Notes under the pieces: generated by a model | What the model was told of the DNA's origin: nothing | Databases searched by the model: none | The model's input: the letters and a program-made list of their open reading frames with translations, nothing else | From: Comamonadaceae bacterium | Lineage (GTDB): Bacteria; Pseudomonadota; Gammaproteobacteria; Burkholderiales; Burkholderiaceae_C | Length of the DNA stretch: 16,169 nt | Direction of reading: 5' to 3' | Assembly: GCA_027490555.1 (NCBI GenBank) | Contig: JAIXXW010000139.1 | Span: 1-16,169 of the forward strand | In this document: in pieces, positions 1-7,454 of the stretch | Layout of the letters: each line of letters begins with the position of its first letter | Position numbering within the stretch: position 1 is the first letter of the stretch | Made by a program: the position numbers and the translations under genes

Positions 1-672
1 CTGGTGATCGGGGGCGATGGCACCATGCTGGGCATCGGACGCCAGATGGCCCGCTACGGCTTGCCCCTGATGGGCATCAACCAGGGGCGGCTGGGCTTCA
101 TCACCGACATTCCCCTCCAAAGCTACCAGGACATGCTGGAGCCCATGCTGCAGGGCCACTACCAGGCGGAAGACCGCAGCTTGCTGCAGGCCCAGGTCAT
201 GCGCGACCAGCGCAGCGTGTTTTGCGCCTTGGCCATGAACGATGTGGTGGTCAACCGGGGTGGTACCTCGGGCATGGTCGAGCTGCGGGTCGAGGTCGAT
301 GGGCACTTTGTGTCCAACCAGCGTGCCGACGGCCTGATCATCGCCACCCCCACGGGCTCGACTGCCTATTCGCTGTCGGTGGGTGGGCCTTTGATGCACC
401 CGGCCCTGGGCGGCTGGGTCATGGCCCCGATCGCACCGCACACCCTGTCCAACCGGCCCATCGTGCTGCCCGAAACGTCCGAGATCAGCATCGAGATCGT
501 GGCCGGGCGCTACGTCAGCGCCAACTTCGACATGCAGTCCCTGGCCGACCTGACGCTGGGCGACCGCATCGTGGTCAAGCGCTCCGAACACAAAGTGCGC
601 TTTTTGCATCCCGCAGGCTGGAATTACTTCGACACCCTGCGCAAGAAAATGCACTGGAATGAGGGCGTTTGA
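1..672 (+). CDS. nadK: NAD kinase, 3' part (5' end outside window)
   Basis: This cytoplasmic enzyme phosphorylates NAD to NADP with ATP or polyphosphate. The visible 223 codons open directly on the family's GGDGT nucleotide-binding motif (residues 4-8 of the fragment). They continue with the NRGGTSGMVEL segment and the conserved block running from DGLIIATPTGSTAYS to GGP, all hallmarks of the NAD kinase fold. About 70-80 N-terminal residues are missing to the left, judging from the usual length near 300. The stop at 670-672 lies 3 bases before the GTG start of recN, so the two genes are probably co-transcribed. The nadK-recN order is common in proteobacteria. Identity is firm; only the 5' end is unseen. 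Confidence 0.96.
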   Translation: MVIGGDGTMLGIGRQMARYGLPLMGINQGRLGFITDIPLQSYQDMLEPMLQGHYQAEDRSLLQAQVMRDQRSVFCALAMNDVVVNRGGTSGMVELRVEVDGHFVSNQRADGLIIATPTGSTAYSLSVGGPLMHPALGGWVMAPIAPHTLSNRPIVLPETSEISIEIVAGRYVSANFDMQSLADLTLGDRIVVKRSEHKVRFLHPAGWNYFDTLRKKMHWNEGV

Positions 673-675
673 GCC

Positions 676-2361
676 GTGGCACTGACGCACATCTCTTTGC
701 GCGATTTTGTGATCGTCCGCGAGTTGGCGCTGGACCTGAGCGGGGGCTTCAGTGTCTTGACCGGCGAGACCGGCGCTGGCAAATCCATTTTGATCGATGC
801 CTTGCAATTGGCACTGGGCGCCCGGGCCGAAGCCAGTGTGGTGCGCGAAGGCGCCAGCCGCTGCGAAGTGTGTGCCGAGTTCGAGCCCACCCCGGCCATC
901 CAGGCCTGGCTTGAGGAGGCGGGTTTTGAGTCCAGCGCCGACTTGTTGCTGCGCCGCACCGTTGACAGCAGTGGCAAAAGCCGCGCCTGGATCAACGGCA
1001 GCCCGGCCACCGCCACGCAATTGCGCGAATTGGGCGAGCGGCTTTTGGACATCCACGGCCAACACGCCTGGCAAAGCCTGACCCGCCCCGAGGCCGTGCG
1101 CGGCCTGCTCGACGCCTACGCGGGCACCGACACCCGCCCGCTCAAAGCCGCCTGGCACAACTGGCGGCAGGCCCTGCAAACCCTGGCACAGGCCCAGCTA
1201 GCCCAAAGCACACTGACGCAAGAACGTGAGCGCCTGGCCTGGCAAATCGGCGAGCTCGACAAATTGGCCCCGCAGCCGGACGAATGGCAAGAGCTGAACA
1301 CACAGCACAGCCGCCTGGCCAATGCTCAAGCCCTGATCGACGGGGCCCAGCAAAGCATGCTGCTGCTCGAGGGCGATGAAGAAGGCGGCGCCTTGCGCGA
1401 GTTGTCCCGGGCCATCCAGACCCTGCAGTCGCTGGGGCAGTTTGAGCCCGAATTCAAGGCACTGGCCGAGGTGCTGGCCTCGGCCCAGGCCCAGGCCGAA
1501 GACGTGGCCCACAGCCTGCACGCCTATTTGCGCAAAACCGATCTGGACCCGGCCCAGCTGGCGCAACTGGACGAGCGCATGGCCCAGTGGCTGTCCTTGG
1601 CCCGCCGGTATAAAAAATCCCCTGACGAGCTGCCACTGGCGCTGCAGGCCTGGCGCCAGGAACTGTTGCAACTGGATGCGGCTGCCGACCTGGACAGCCT
1701 GCAGCAAGCGGCCAACGTCGCCCAAAACGCCTTCATGCAAGCGGCCCAGGCGGTCTCACGCCAGCGCCAGAAAGCCGCTCGCCCCCTGGCCCTGGCGGTC
1801 AGCAGCGCCATGCAGCAGCTGGGCATGCCCGGCGGCCGTTTTGAGGTGCAACTGCAAACCCTGGACACGCCCGCACAACACGGGCTGGAAGAGGTCAGCT
1901 TTTTGGTCGCCGGGCACCAGGGCAGCACGCCCCGGCCCGTGGGCAAAGTCGCCTCGGGCGGCGAGCTCTCGCGCATCGCGCTGGCCATTGCCGTGACCAC
2001 CAGCGAACTCGGCGAAGCCGGTACCTTGATCTTCGACGAGGTCGACTCGGGCGTGGGCGGTGCCGTGGCCGAAACCGTGGGGCGCCTGATGAAACAACTG
2101 GGTCAACACCGCCAGGTGCTGGCCGTGACCCACCTGCCCCAGGTGGCCGCCTGCGCCGACCACCACTTGCTGGTCAGCAAAGCCGTCGCCCAGGGCCAGG
2201 TCAGCAGCCAGGTGCGGGCCGTGAGCGGGCCAGAGCGGGTGGACGAAATCGCCCGCATGCTGGGCGGCGAAAAACGCTCCGACACCACCTTGGCACACGC
2301 CCGCGAAATGCTGGGCGATGCCCCGCTCCAACCCCCGGGCCAAGGAAGCGCACAAGGCTGA
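676..2361 (+). CDS. recN: DNA repair protein RecN
   Basis: RecN is an SMC-like ATPase that acts at double-strand breaks with RecA. The 561-residue length matches the family. The Walker A motif GETGAGKS is at residues 30-37. The central part (about 150-400) is rich in Ala, Gln, Leu and Glu, as expected of the coiled-coil arms. The ABC signature SGGELSR is near residues 427-433, and Walker B LIFDE lies at 451-455, followed by the D-loop VDSGVGG. The GTG start at 676 is chosen because the MxLxxLxLxxFVIV-type N-terminus begins there and GAGGG at 661-665 can serve as ribosome binding site. The stop is 2 bases before rapZ. No LexA box is visible, since the gene's promoter lies upstream of nadK. Confidence 0.97.
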   Translation: MALTHISLRDFVIVRELALDLSGGFSVLTGETGAGKSILIDALQLALGARAEASVVREGASRCEVCAEFEPTPAIQAWLEEAGFESSADLLLRRTVDSSGKSRAWINGSPATATQLRELGERLLDIHGQHAWQSLTRPEAVRGLLDAYAGTDTRPLKAAWHNWRQALQTLAQAQLAQSTLTQERERLAWQIGELDKLAPQPDEWQELNTQHSRLANAQALIDGAQQSMLLLEGDEEGGALRELSRAIQTLQSLGQFEPEFKALAEVLASAQAQAEDVAHSLHAYLRKTDLDPAQLAQLDERMAQWLSLARRYKKSPDELPLALQAWRQELLQLDAAADLDSLQQAANVAQNAFMQAAQAVSRQRQKAARPLALAVSSAMQQLGMPGGRFEVQLQTLDTPAQHGLEEVSFLVAGHQGSTPRPVGKVASGGELSRIALAIAVTTSELGEAGTLIFDEVDSGVGGAVAETVGRLMKQLGQHRQVLAVTHLPQVAACADHHLLVSKAVAQGQVSSQVRAVSGPERVDEIARMLGGEKRSDTTLAHAREMLGDAPLQPPGQGSAQG

Positions 2362-2363
2362 GC

Positions 2364-3221
2364 ATGGACATCTTCCTGATCACTGGCATGTCTGGCTCCG
2401 GCAAATCGGTGGCGCTGCGCGCGCTCGAGGACGCGGGCTATTACTGCGTGGACAACCTGCCGCCCGAGTTGCTCATTTCCTTTGTCAAGCTGGAAGAGCA
2501 GCAAAAGGAAGAGCGCCTGGCGATCGCGATTGACGTGCGCAATGCCAACTCGCTGCACCTGATGCCCGAGCAAATGGGCTTGTTGCGTGGCATGGGGATC
2601 ACCGTCAAGTCGGTCTTTCTGGACGCCTCCTCCGAGACCTTGCAGCGCCGGTATTCGGAAACGCGGCGCAAACACCCTTTGTCGGGCGGCAGCAAACCGC
2701 TCAGCGACAAGGCCCTCACCGAAACCATCGCGCTCGAGCGCGAATTGTTGTCGGATTTGCGCGAAGGGTCGCTGGTCATCGACACCAGCTTGCTGCGCTC
2801 GGCCCAGCTGCAGACCTACATCAAAGGGCTGCTCACCGCCCCCGCGGCCCAGCTGACACTGGTGTTCGAATCCTTTGCCTTCAAGCGCGGCATCCCCACC
2901 GATGCCGACTATGTGTTTGACGTGCGCATGCTGCCCAACCCGCATTACGAAGCAGCACTCAAGCCCCTGACAGGACGCGATGAACCGGTACAAGCCTACC
3001 TGCGCCAGTCGGAGGAATTTGTGCTCATGCAGCAGCACATCGAGGGTTTTTTGAACCACTGGATTCCGGCCATCGAGCGCGACCACAGGAGCTACGCGAC
3101 CGTGGCGATTGGCTGCACGGGCGGACAGCACCGCTCGGTGTTCATGGTGGAGCAACTGGCCCGCCACTTTGGCGACCGCTGGCTCACCCTCAAAAGGCAC
3201 CGGGAACTGGACGCCGCCTGA
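2364..3221 (+). CDS. rapZ: RNase adapter / nucleotide-binding protein RapZ
   Basis: RapZ (YvcJ/YhbJ family) is a P-loop protein. In enterics it delivers the sRNA GlmZ to RNase E and so tunes glucosamine-6-phosphate synthase. In betaproteobacteria the RNA partner is not established. The 285 residues match the family length (284 in E. coli). Walker A GMSGSGKS is at residues 8-15, followed by the typical stretch ALEDAGYYCVDNLP. The C-terminal domain carries the conserved GCTGGQHRSV segment near residues 248-257. The start ATG lies 2 bases after the recN stop, so translation is probably coupled. It often sits near PTS or hprK genes, but here its neighbours are recN and, convergently, mutY. Confidence 0.95.
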   Translation: MDIFLITGMSGSGKSVALRALEDAGYYCVDNLPPELLISFVKLEEQQKEERLAIAIDVRNANSLHLMPEQMGLLRGMGITVKSVFLDASSETLQRRYSETRRKHPLSGGSKPLSDKALTETIALERELLSDLREGSLVIDTSLLRSAQLQTYIKGLLTAPAAQLTLVFESFAFKRGIPTDADYVFDVRMLPNPHYEAALKPLTGRDEPVQAYLRQSEEFVLMQQHIEGFLNHWIPAIERDHRSYATVAIGCTGGQHRSVFMVEQLARHFGDRWLTLKRHRELDAA

Positions 3222-3251
3222 GCGGCCGCTTCTGGGCCACACCCTTCCCTG

Positions 3252-4283
3252 TCAGGTCCCAGCCAGCAAGGCCCGAATCGGGGCTGGCAAGCCCATGCCG
3301 GACCAAGCATCGGCGTCCACCCAGCGACCGTCACAGGCCGGCTCGGATGGACCGGCCCCGGTCATCCGCACCGGGTGCAAATGCAGGTCGCGGTGGGTCA
3401 GCACATGCTTCCAAGGCGCGATGTACTGCGCATCCTGGCCCTGGCGCCAGGCGGCCAGCACCTGGGCTTCCGTGTCGAACACCGGCAAACTGTACAAACC
3501 GGCCCAGATGCCTGTGTCTGGCCGTTTTTGCAGCCACACCTGGCCCTGCGCATTGACGGCCCAAAGCAGCCACAGCGTGGCGCTGCTGCGCTTGAGCTTG
3601 CGGGTTTTGACCGGGAAGGCCAGGGGCTCGCCCTGCGCCCGGGCCTGGCACAAGCGGCTGACCGGACAGGCCTCGCATTGGGCCTTGCGCGGCAAGCAGA
3701 CCGTGGCGCCCAGGTCCATCAGCGCCTGGGTGTAGGGCGGCATGTCCGAAGCGCGGGTCGGCAACAGCTCCTGGGCCAGGGCCCACAGCGCTTTTTCGTT
3801 CTGGGCCACCGCCAAATCAGCGCCATAGCCCAGCACGCGGGTCAGCACCCGCTTCACATTGCCGTCCAAGATGGCCACCCGCTCGTCAAAACAAAAGGCC
3901 GCGATCGCCGCCGCGGTCGACCGGCCGATGCCCGGCAGGGTTTGCAAGTCCTCGGCCCGGCGCGGAAAGACCCCGCCAAAACGCGCCATCACCGCCTGGG
4001 CACAGCGGTGCAGGTTGCGTGCACGGCTGTAGTAACCCAGGCCGCTCCACAGCGCCAGCACATCGTCCTGCGGCGCTGCCGCCAAGGCCGCCACATCGGG
4101 AAAGCGCGCCAAAAACCGGGGAAAGTAATCCAGCACCGTGCTCACCTGGGTTTGCTGCAGCATGATCTCGGACAACCAGACGCGGTAGGGATCGCGGTTG
4201 TTTTGCCAAGGCAGGCTCTGGCGACCGTGCAGGCGCTGCCAGTCCACCATGCGGCGGGCAAAGCCGGTTGGCAAGGTCGTCAT
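3252..4283 (-). CDS. mutY: Adenine DNA glycosylase MutY
   Basis: MutY removes adenine mispaired with 8-oxoguanine. With the start at 4283 it has 343 residues. Catalytic Glu39 lies in LSEIMLQQTQV, the helix-hairpin-helix LPGIGRSTA at 116-124, and catalytic Asp140 in ILDGNVKRVL. The [4Fe-4S] ligands C196, C203, C206 and C212 have the family spacing X6, X2, X5. A C-terminal NUDIX-like domain (from about residue 225) recognises 8-oxoG. The start chosen is the ATG that overlaps the mutM stop as ATGA. An in-frame ATG at 4295 would add four residues (MPKA) and is possible. The gene ends 30 bases from the convergent rapZ stop, with no clear terminator between them. Confidence 0.96.
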   Translation of the reverse strand: MTTLPTGFARRMVDWQRLHGRQSLPWQNNRDPYRVWLSEIMLQQTQVSTVLDYFPRFLARFPDVAALAAAPQDDVLALWSGLGYYSRARNLHRCAQAVMARFGGVFPRRAEDLQTLPGIGRSTAAAIAAFCFDERVAILDGNVKRVLTRVLGYGADLAVAQNEKALWALAQELLPTRASDMPPYTQALMDLGATVCLPRKAQCEACPVSRLCQARAQGEPLAFPVKTRKLKRSSATLWLLWAVNAQGQVWLQKRPDTGIWAGLYSLPVFDTEAQVLAAWRQGQDAQYIAPWKHVLTHRDLHLHPVRMTGAGPSEPACDGRWVDADAWSGMGLPAPIRALLAGT

Positions 4284-5095
4284 GGCTTTTGGCATGCGGG
4301 GCAGAAAAAAGTGGTGCGCTGGCCTTGCAGCATGGACTTGATCGGCGTGCCGCACACCCGGCAAGGCTCGCCCGCGCGGCCGTACACCGCCGCTTCCAGC
4401 TGAAAGTAACCGGTGCGGCCCTCGGCGTTCACAAAATCCCGCAGCGAACTGCCGCCCTGCTCCACCGCGCGGCGCAGCACCTGCACGATCGCGGCATGCA
4501 AGCGGGCCACCCGGGGTTTGGACAAACGCGAAGCCCGGGTGGTCGGGCGAATGCCCGCCAAAAACAAGGCTTCCGAAGCGTAGATGTTGCCCACCCCCAC
4601 CACCACATCCCCCGCCAGCAGGACCTGTTTGATGGGGGACTGCCGTTTTTGCAGCGCCTGGGCAAAAGCCAGCGCATCGAACTGGCCGTTCAAAGGCTCC
4701 ACGCCCAGCCGCCCCAACAGTTTTTGCGCTGGCGGGGAATCTTCTGAAGGCGCCCAGACCACCGCACCAAAACGGCGCGGATCGTGCAGGCGCAGCACAC
4801 CCCGGTCGGTCACCAGGTCCATGTGGTCATGCGGGCCGGCTTCGGGCTGTGCGGGTGCAAAGTTCAGACTTCCGGACATGCCCAGGTGGATCAGCAAAAG
4901 CCCCTGGTCCAGATCGAGCAGCAGGTATTTGCCACGTCGGCGCACACCCCAGATTTGCCGGCCCACCAGGTCTTGGGCTGGCACCCCCAGGGGCCAGCGC
5001 AAGGGCTTGCCCAGGCGCAGGTCCAGGATATGGGCCGAGGCAATGCGGTCGGCAAAACTGCGACGGGTGACTTCAACTTCGGGGAGTTCGGGCAT
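4280..5095 (-). CDS. mutM: Formamidopyrimidine-DNA glycosylase MutM (Fpg)
   Basis: This glycosylase/AP lyase excises 8-oxoguanine and formamidopyrimidines. It has 271 residues, against 269 in E. coli. After Met removal the mature N-terminus PELPEVE supplies the catalytic Pro and Glu. Lys56 corresponds to the conserved Lys57. GVGNIYASEALF is near residue 172 and the C-terminal zinc finger uses C245, C248, C265 and C268. The start at 5095 is fixed by the invariant MPELPEVEV. The gene is first in a leftward pair with mutY, which it overlaps by 4 bases. The upstream 69 bases are shared with the divergent TPR gene and contain overlapping -10-like elements. Confidence 0.97.
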   Translation of the reverse strand: MPELPEVEVTRRSFADRIASAHILDLRLGKPLRWPLGVPAQDLVGRQIWGVRRRGKYLLLDLDQGLLLIHLGMSGSLNFAPAQPEAGPHDHMDLVTDRGVLRLHDPRRFGAVVWAPSEDSPPAQKLLGRLGVEPLNGQFDALAFAQALQKRQSPIKQVLLAGDVVVGVGNIYASEALFLAGIRPTTRASRLSKPRVARLHAAIVQVLRRAVEQGGSSLRDFVNAEGRTGYFQLEAAVYGRAGEPCRVCGTPIKSMLQGQRTTFFCPACQKP

Positions 5096-5150
5096 GGGAT
5101 TTCGGCTAACAGGGACTTGGACCGCCCGGCACAAGGCGATGGATGCGTGG

Positions 5151-5158
5151 ATTATGAT
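5151..5158. promoter_or_regulatory. Overlapping divergent -10 elements (mutM / TPR gene)
   Basis: The 8 bases ATTATGAT contain TATGAT on the + strand (5153-5158, 5/6 to TATAAT) and CATAAT on the - strand (5156 to 5151, 5/6). The + element would start transcription at about 5165, the A of the TPR ATG. The - element would start near 5144, giving mutM a leader of about 49 bases. No good -35 box is visible in either direction. This is inference from hexamer matches only. Confidence 0.45.
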
Positions 5159-5164
5159 GAGACC

Positions 5165-6898
5165 ATGAAATTCTGGCTTCGCGTTGTCTTGATGTTCGCT
5201 TGTGTGGGGAGTGCATTGGCCCAACCCGCCACGCGTCCGGCGACACCGCCAGCCAGCGGCCCGGCCGTCAAATCGGCCCTGGATGCAGCCCTGTTTTACC
5301 AGCTGCTGCTGGGCGAATTGAACGTGCGAAGTGGCTCTCCCGGCAGCGGCTTTTCCATCATCTTGGATGCAGCCCGCAAAACCCGTGACCCGCTGTTGTT
5401 CCAAAGGGCCGTGGATGTGGCGCTGCAATCGCGCTCGGGGGATGCCGCCCTGCAGGCAGCCCAGGCCTGGAAAAAAGCCATCCCCGACTCCACCGAAGCC
5501 AACCGCTACATTTTGCAAATCCTGCTGGCGCTCAACCGGCTTGACGAAGCCGGACAAGCCTTGACGGTGTCGATCCGGGATTTGCCCCCGGACGAACAAA
5601 ACGCCGCCATCGCCTCGATCCCACGGGTTTTTTCCCGCGTCCAGGACAAAAAGCTGGCCGCAGACACGGTGGCCAAGGCCCTGCAGCCCGCCTTGCGGCA
5701 AAACCAAACCGCGGGCACAGCTTGGACCACGGTGGGCCGCTTGCGCCGCGATGCCGGTGAACTGGCCCTGGCCGTCGAGGCCGCACGCCAGGCGCTGTTG
5801 GCCGATCCGGGCGCCTCGGGCCCGCTGATTTTGGCCTTGAGCCTGGCCAATGCCGCACCGAATGAACTGGCCCCTCTGCTCAGAACCGCCATGCAAGGCC
5901 CCGTCCCGCCCGAACTGCGCCTGGGCTACGCGCGCTTGCTCATCGGTCAGCCCGCCTACCCCGACGCCCTGACCCAGCTGCAAAGGCTCAATGCAGAGCA
6001 CCCCGCTTTTGCCGAGGGGTGGCTGGTGCACGGCCTGCTCTTGCTCGAAACCGGCCAACAGGACCAGGCCGAAAAAAAACTGCTGACGCACATCGGTCTG
6101 GTCGAATCGGCCACCGACAAGGCACCGGCTGCGGGCCATGCCGAATCCTTGATGGCTTTGGCGCAAATTGCGCAACGCAAGGGGCAGTTGGCCCAGGCGC
6201 AAAAATGGCTGTCGCAGGTGCCCGCCGATGCCGACCCGATCAAGCTGGCCAGCCGACAAGCCCAGCTGCTGACGCAACAGGGCCGCCGGGATGAAGCGCG
6301 TGCAACGCTGGACCGGATCCGAACCAACACCCCCGAGCAGGCCATCCGCAAAGCCCTGGTGCAATCGCAGTGGCTGCGCGACAACAAACAAGCCGCCAGC
6401 GCCTACACCCTGGTCCAGCAAGCCCTGGCGCAGCACCCCCAAAACACCGAGCTGATGACCGAGCTGGCCATGGTCTGTGAAAAGCTCAAACGTTTTGAGG
6501 AAATGGAAAGCCTGTTGCGGGACCTCATGAAGCGCAAACCCGAAGACCCGCATGCCTTCAACGCGCTGGGTTACTCGCTCGCCGATCGCAACGTCCGCCT
6601 GCCCGAAGCCCGCGCGCTGATCGAGCAGGCCCTGCGCCTGGCACCTCAGGACGCCTACATCCAGGACAGCCTGGGCTGGGTGGCCTACAGACAAGGCCAG
6701 TGGGCCGAAGCCCTGAAGATTTTGCAGACGGCCTACAAAGCCAAGCCGGATGCAGAAATCGCCGCGCATTTGGGCGAGGTGCTCTGGGTCATGGGGCAAC
6801 GCGAGGCGGCCGCCGTCATCTGGCGTGAAGGCCTGCTGCTCGGTGCCGACAACGACACCCTGACCGAAACCCTCCAGCGCTTCCAGTTCAAACCATGA
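5165..6898 (+). CDS. Exported tetratricopeptide repeat protein
   Basis: This 577-residue TPR protein of unknown exact role is the usual gene before lolB-ispE in beta- and gammaproteobacteria. The start at 5165 gives a clean signal peptide (MKFWLRVVLMFACVGSALA, cleavage after residue 19), so the mature protein is periplasmic or on the outer-membrane side. Helical TPR-like units fill the chain. The clearest are near residues 280-300 (FAEGWLVHGLLLLETGQQ) and 463-575, where ALGYSLADRNVRLPEARALI, DSLGWVAYRQGQWAEAL and HLGEVLWVMGQREAA form successive repeats. An open frame continues far upstream, but it runs antisense over mutM and is not coding. No Shine-Dalgarno is evident; a -10-like TATGAT ends 6 bases before the ATG. 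Its stop overlaps the ATG of a 15-codon ORF leading to lolB. A role in envelope assembly is inference from context. Confidence 0.9.
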   Translation: MKFWLRVVLMFACVGSALAQPATRPATPPASGPAVKSALDAALFYQLLLGELNVRSGSPGSGFSIILDAARKTRDPLLFQRAVDVALQSRSGDAALQAAQAWKKAIPDSTEANRYILQILLALNRLDEAGQALTVSIRDLPPDEQNAAIASIPRVFSRVQDKKLAADTVAKALQPALRQNQTAGTAWTTVGRLRRDAGELALAVEAARQALLADPGASGPLILALSLANAAPNELAPLLRTAMQGPVPPELRLGYARLLIGQPAYPDALTQLQRLNAEHPAFAEGWLVHGLLLLETGQQDQAEKKLLTHIGLVESATDKAPAAGHAESLMALAQIAQRKGQLAQAQKWLSQVPADADPIKLASRQAQLLTQQGRRDEARATLDRIRTNTPEQAIRKALVQSQWLRDNKQAASAYTLVQQALAQHPQNTELMTELAMVCEKLKRFEEMESLLRDLMKRKPEDPHAFNALGYSLADRNVRLPEARALIEQALRLAPQDAYIQDSLGWVAYRQGQWAEALKILQTAYKAKPDAEIAAHLGEVLWVMGQREAAAVIWREGLLLGADNDTLTETLQRFQFKP

Positions 6899-6942
6899 CC
6901 GTGTCCTTTCAGCCCCTGGACCGCCAGGCCAGCGCAGCATGA
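6895..6942 (+). CDS. Possible 15-codon coupling ORF between TPR gene and lolB
   Basis: ATG at 6895 overlaps the TPR stop as ATGA. Fifteen codons follow (MTVSFQPLDRQASAA), and the TGA at 6940-6942 overlaps the lolB ATG at 6939, again as ATGA. Neither start has a recognisable Shine-Dalgarno. The arrangement would let a ribosome that finishes the TPR gene restart twice and reach lolB. The peptide itself has no recognisable function. It may be chance; conservation of the two overlaps in relatives would decide. Confidence 0.35.
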   Translation: MTVSFQPLDRQASAA

Positions 6943-7421
6943 CTGGGCTCAGGTGGGTGCGTTGCAGCCTGTGTGTGGCCCTGCTGCTCCTGGGCGCTTG
7001 CGCCTCCCCCCCCATGTCGGCCCCCAGCGCCGACTGGTCGGGGCGACTGGCCGTGCAAGTGCTCAAAGACCCGCCCGAATCGCTCAGCGCCAGCTTCGAA
7101 TTGCGGGGCTCCGCCCAGGCTGGGGAGATGGTCCTGCTCAGCCCGATCGGCACCAGCTTGGCCACCTTGCAGTGGCAACCCAACTTTGCGCGGCTGGAAC
7201 AAGGCCAGCAAGGCATCGACAGCAAAAGCCTGCAAAACCTGGCCACACGCCTGACAGGGACCGAGCTGCCCATCACCGCCTTGTTCGAATGGTTGGCGGG
7301 CCGCCCCGCACAGGCCGAGGGCTGGCAGGTGGACCTGTCGTCCCATGCACAAGGCCGCATCAGCGCCGAGCGCCGCTGGCCTGCCCCGGCAACGGTCTTG
7401 CGCATCGTGTTGGACCGCTGA
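6939..7421 (+). CDS. lolB: Outer-membrane lipoprotein insertase LolB
   Basis: LolB is itself a lipoprotein. It accepts lipoproteins from LolA and inserts them into the inner leaflet of the outer membrane. The protein has 160 residues, shorter than the roughly 200 of E. coli, as is usual in Comamonadaceae-type sequences. The signal peptide ends in the lipobox LLGAC, so Cys21 would be lipidated. The family segment DWSGRLAVQV follows at about 32-41, and SASFELRG and LLSPIGTSLATLQW match the first beta strands of the LolA/LolB fold. The start at 6939 has no clear ribosome site and depends on the upstream ATGA junction. Neighbours TPR gene and ispE are in the expected order, which supports the call. 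Confidence 0.88.
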   Translation: MTGLRWVRCSLCVALLLLGACASPPMSAPSADWSGRLAVQVLKDPPESLSASFELRGSAQAGEMVLLSPIGTSLATLQWQPNFARLEQGQQGIDSKSLQNLATRLTGTELPITALFEWLAGRPAQAEGWQVDLSSHAQGRISAERRWPAPATVLRIVLDR

Positions 7422-7447
7422 CGCACCCCATACCTGCGGACGATAAT
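7418..7447 (+). promoter_or_regulatory. Candidate sigma-70 promoter for ispE
   Basis: CTGACG (7418-7423, 4/6 to TTGACA), an 18-base spacer and GATAAT (7442-7447, 5/6) lie across the lolB stop. The predicted transcription start, about 7454, falls at the ispE ATG (7455). The message would be leaderless, in keeping with the absence of a Shine-Dalgarno. Confidence 0.45.
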
Positions 7448-7454
7448 CTGGCCC

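Noticed and set aside
3222..3229. GCGGCCGC palindrome between rapZ and mutY stops
   Set aside because: No loop and no T run; a short palindrome expected in GC-rich DNA.
3375..4403. 342-codon + strand frame opposite mutY
   Set aside because: mutY carries all catalytic and cluster residues on the other strand; this frame has no recognisable domain.
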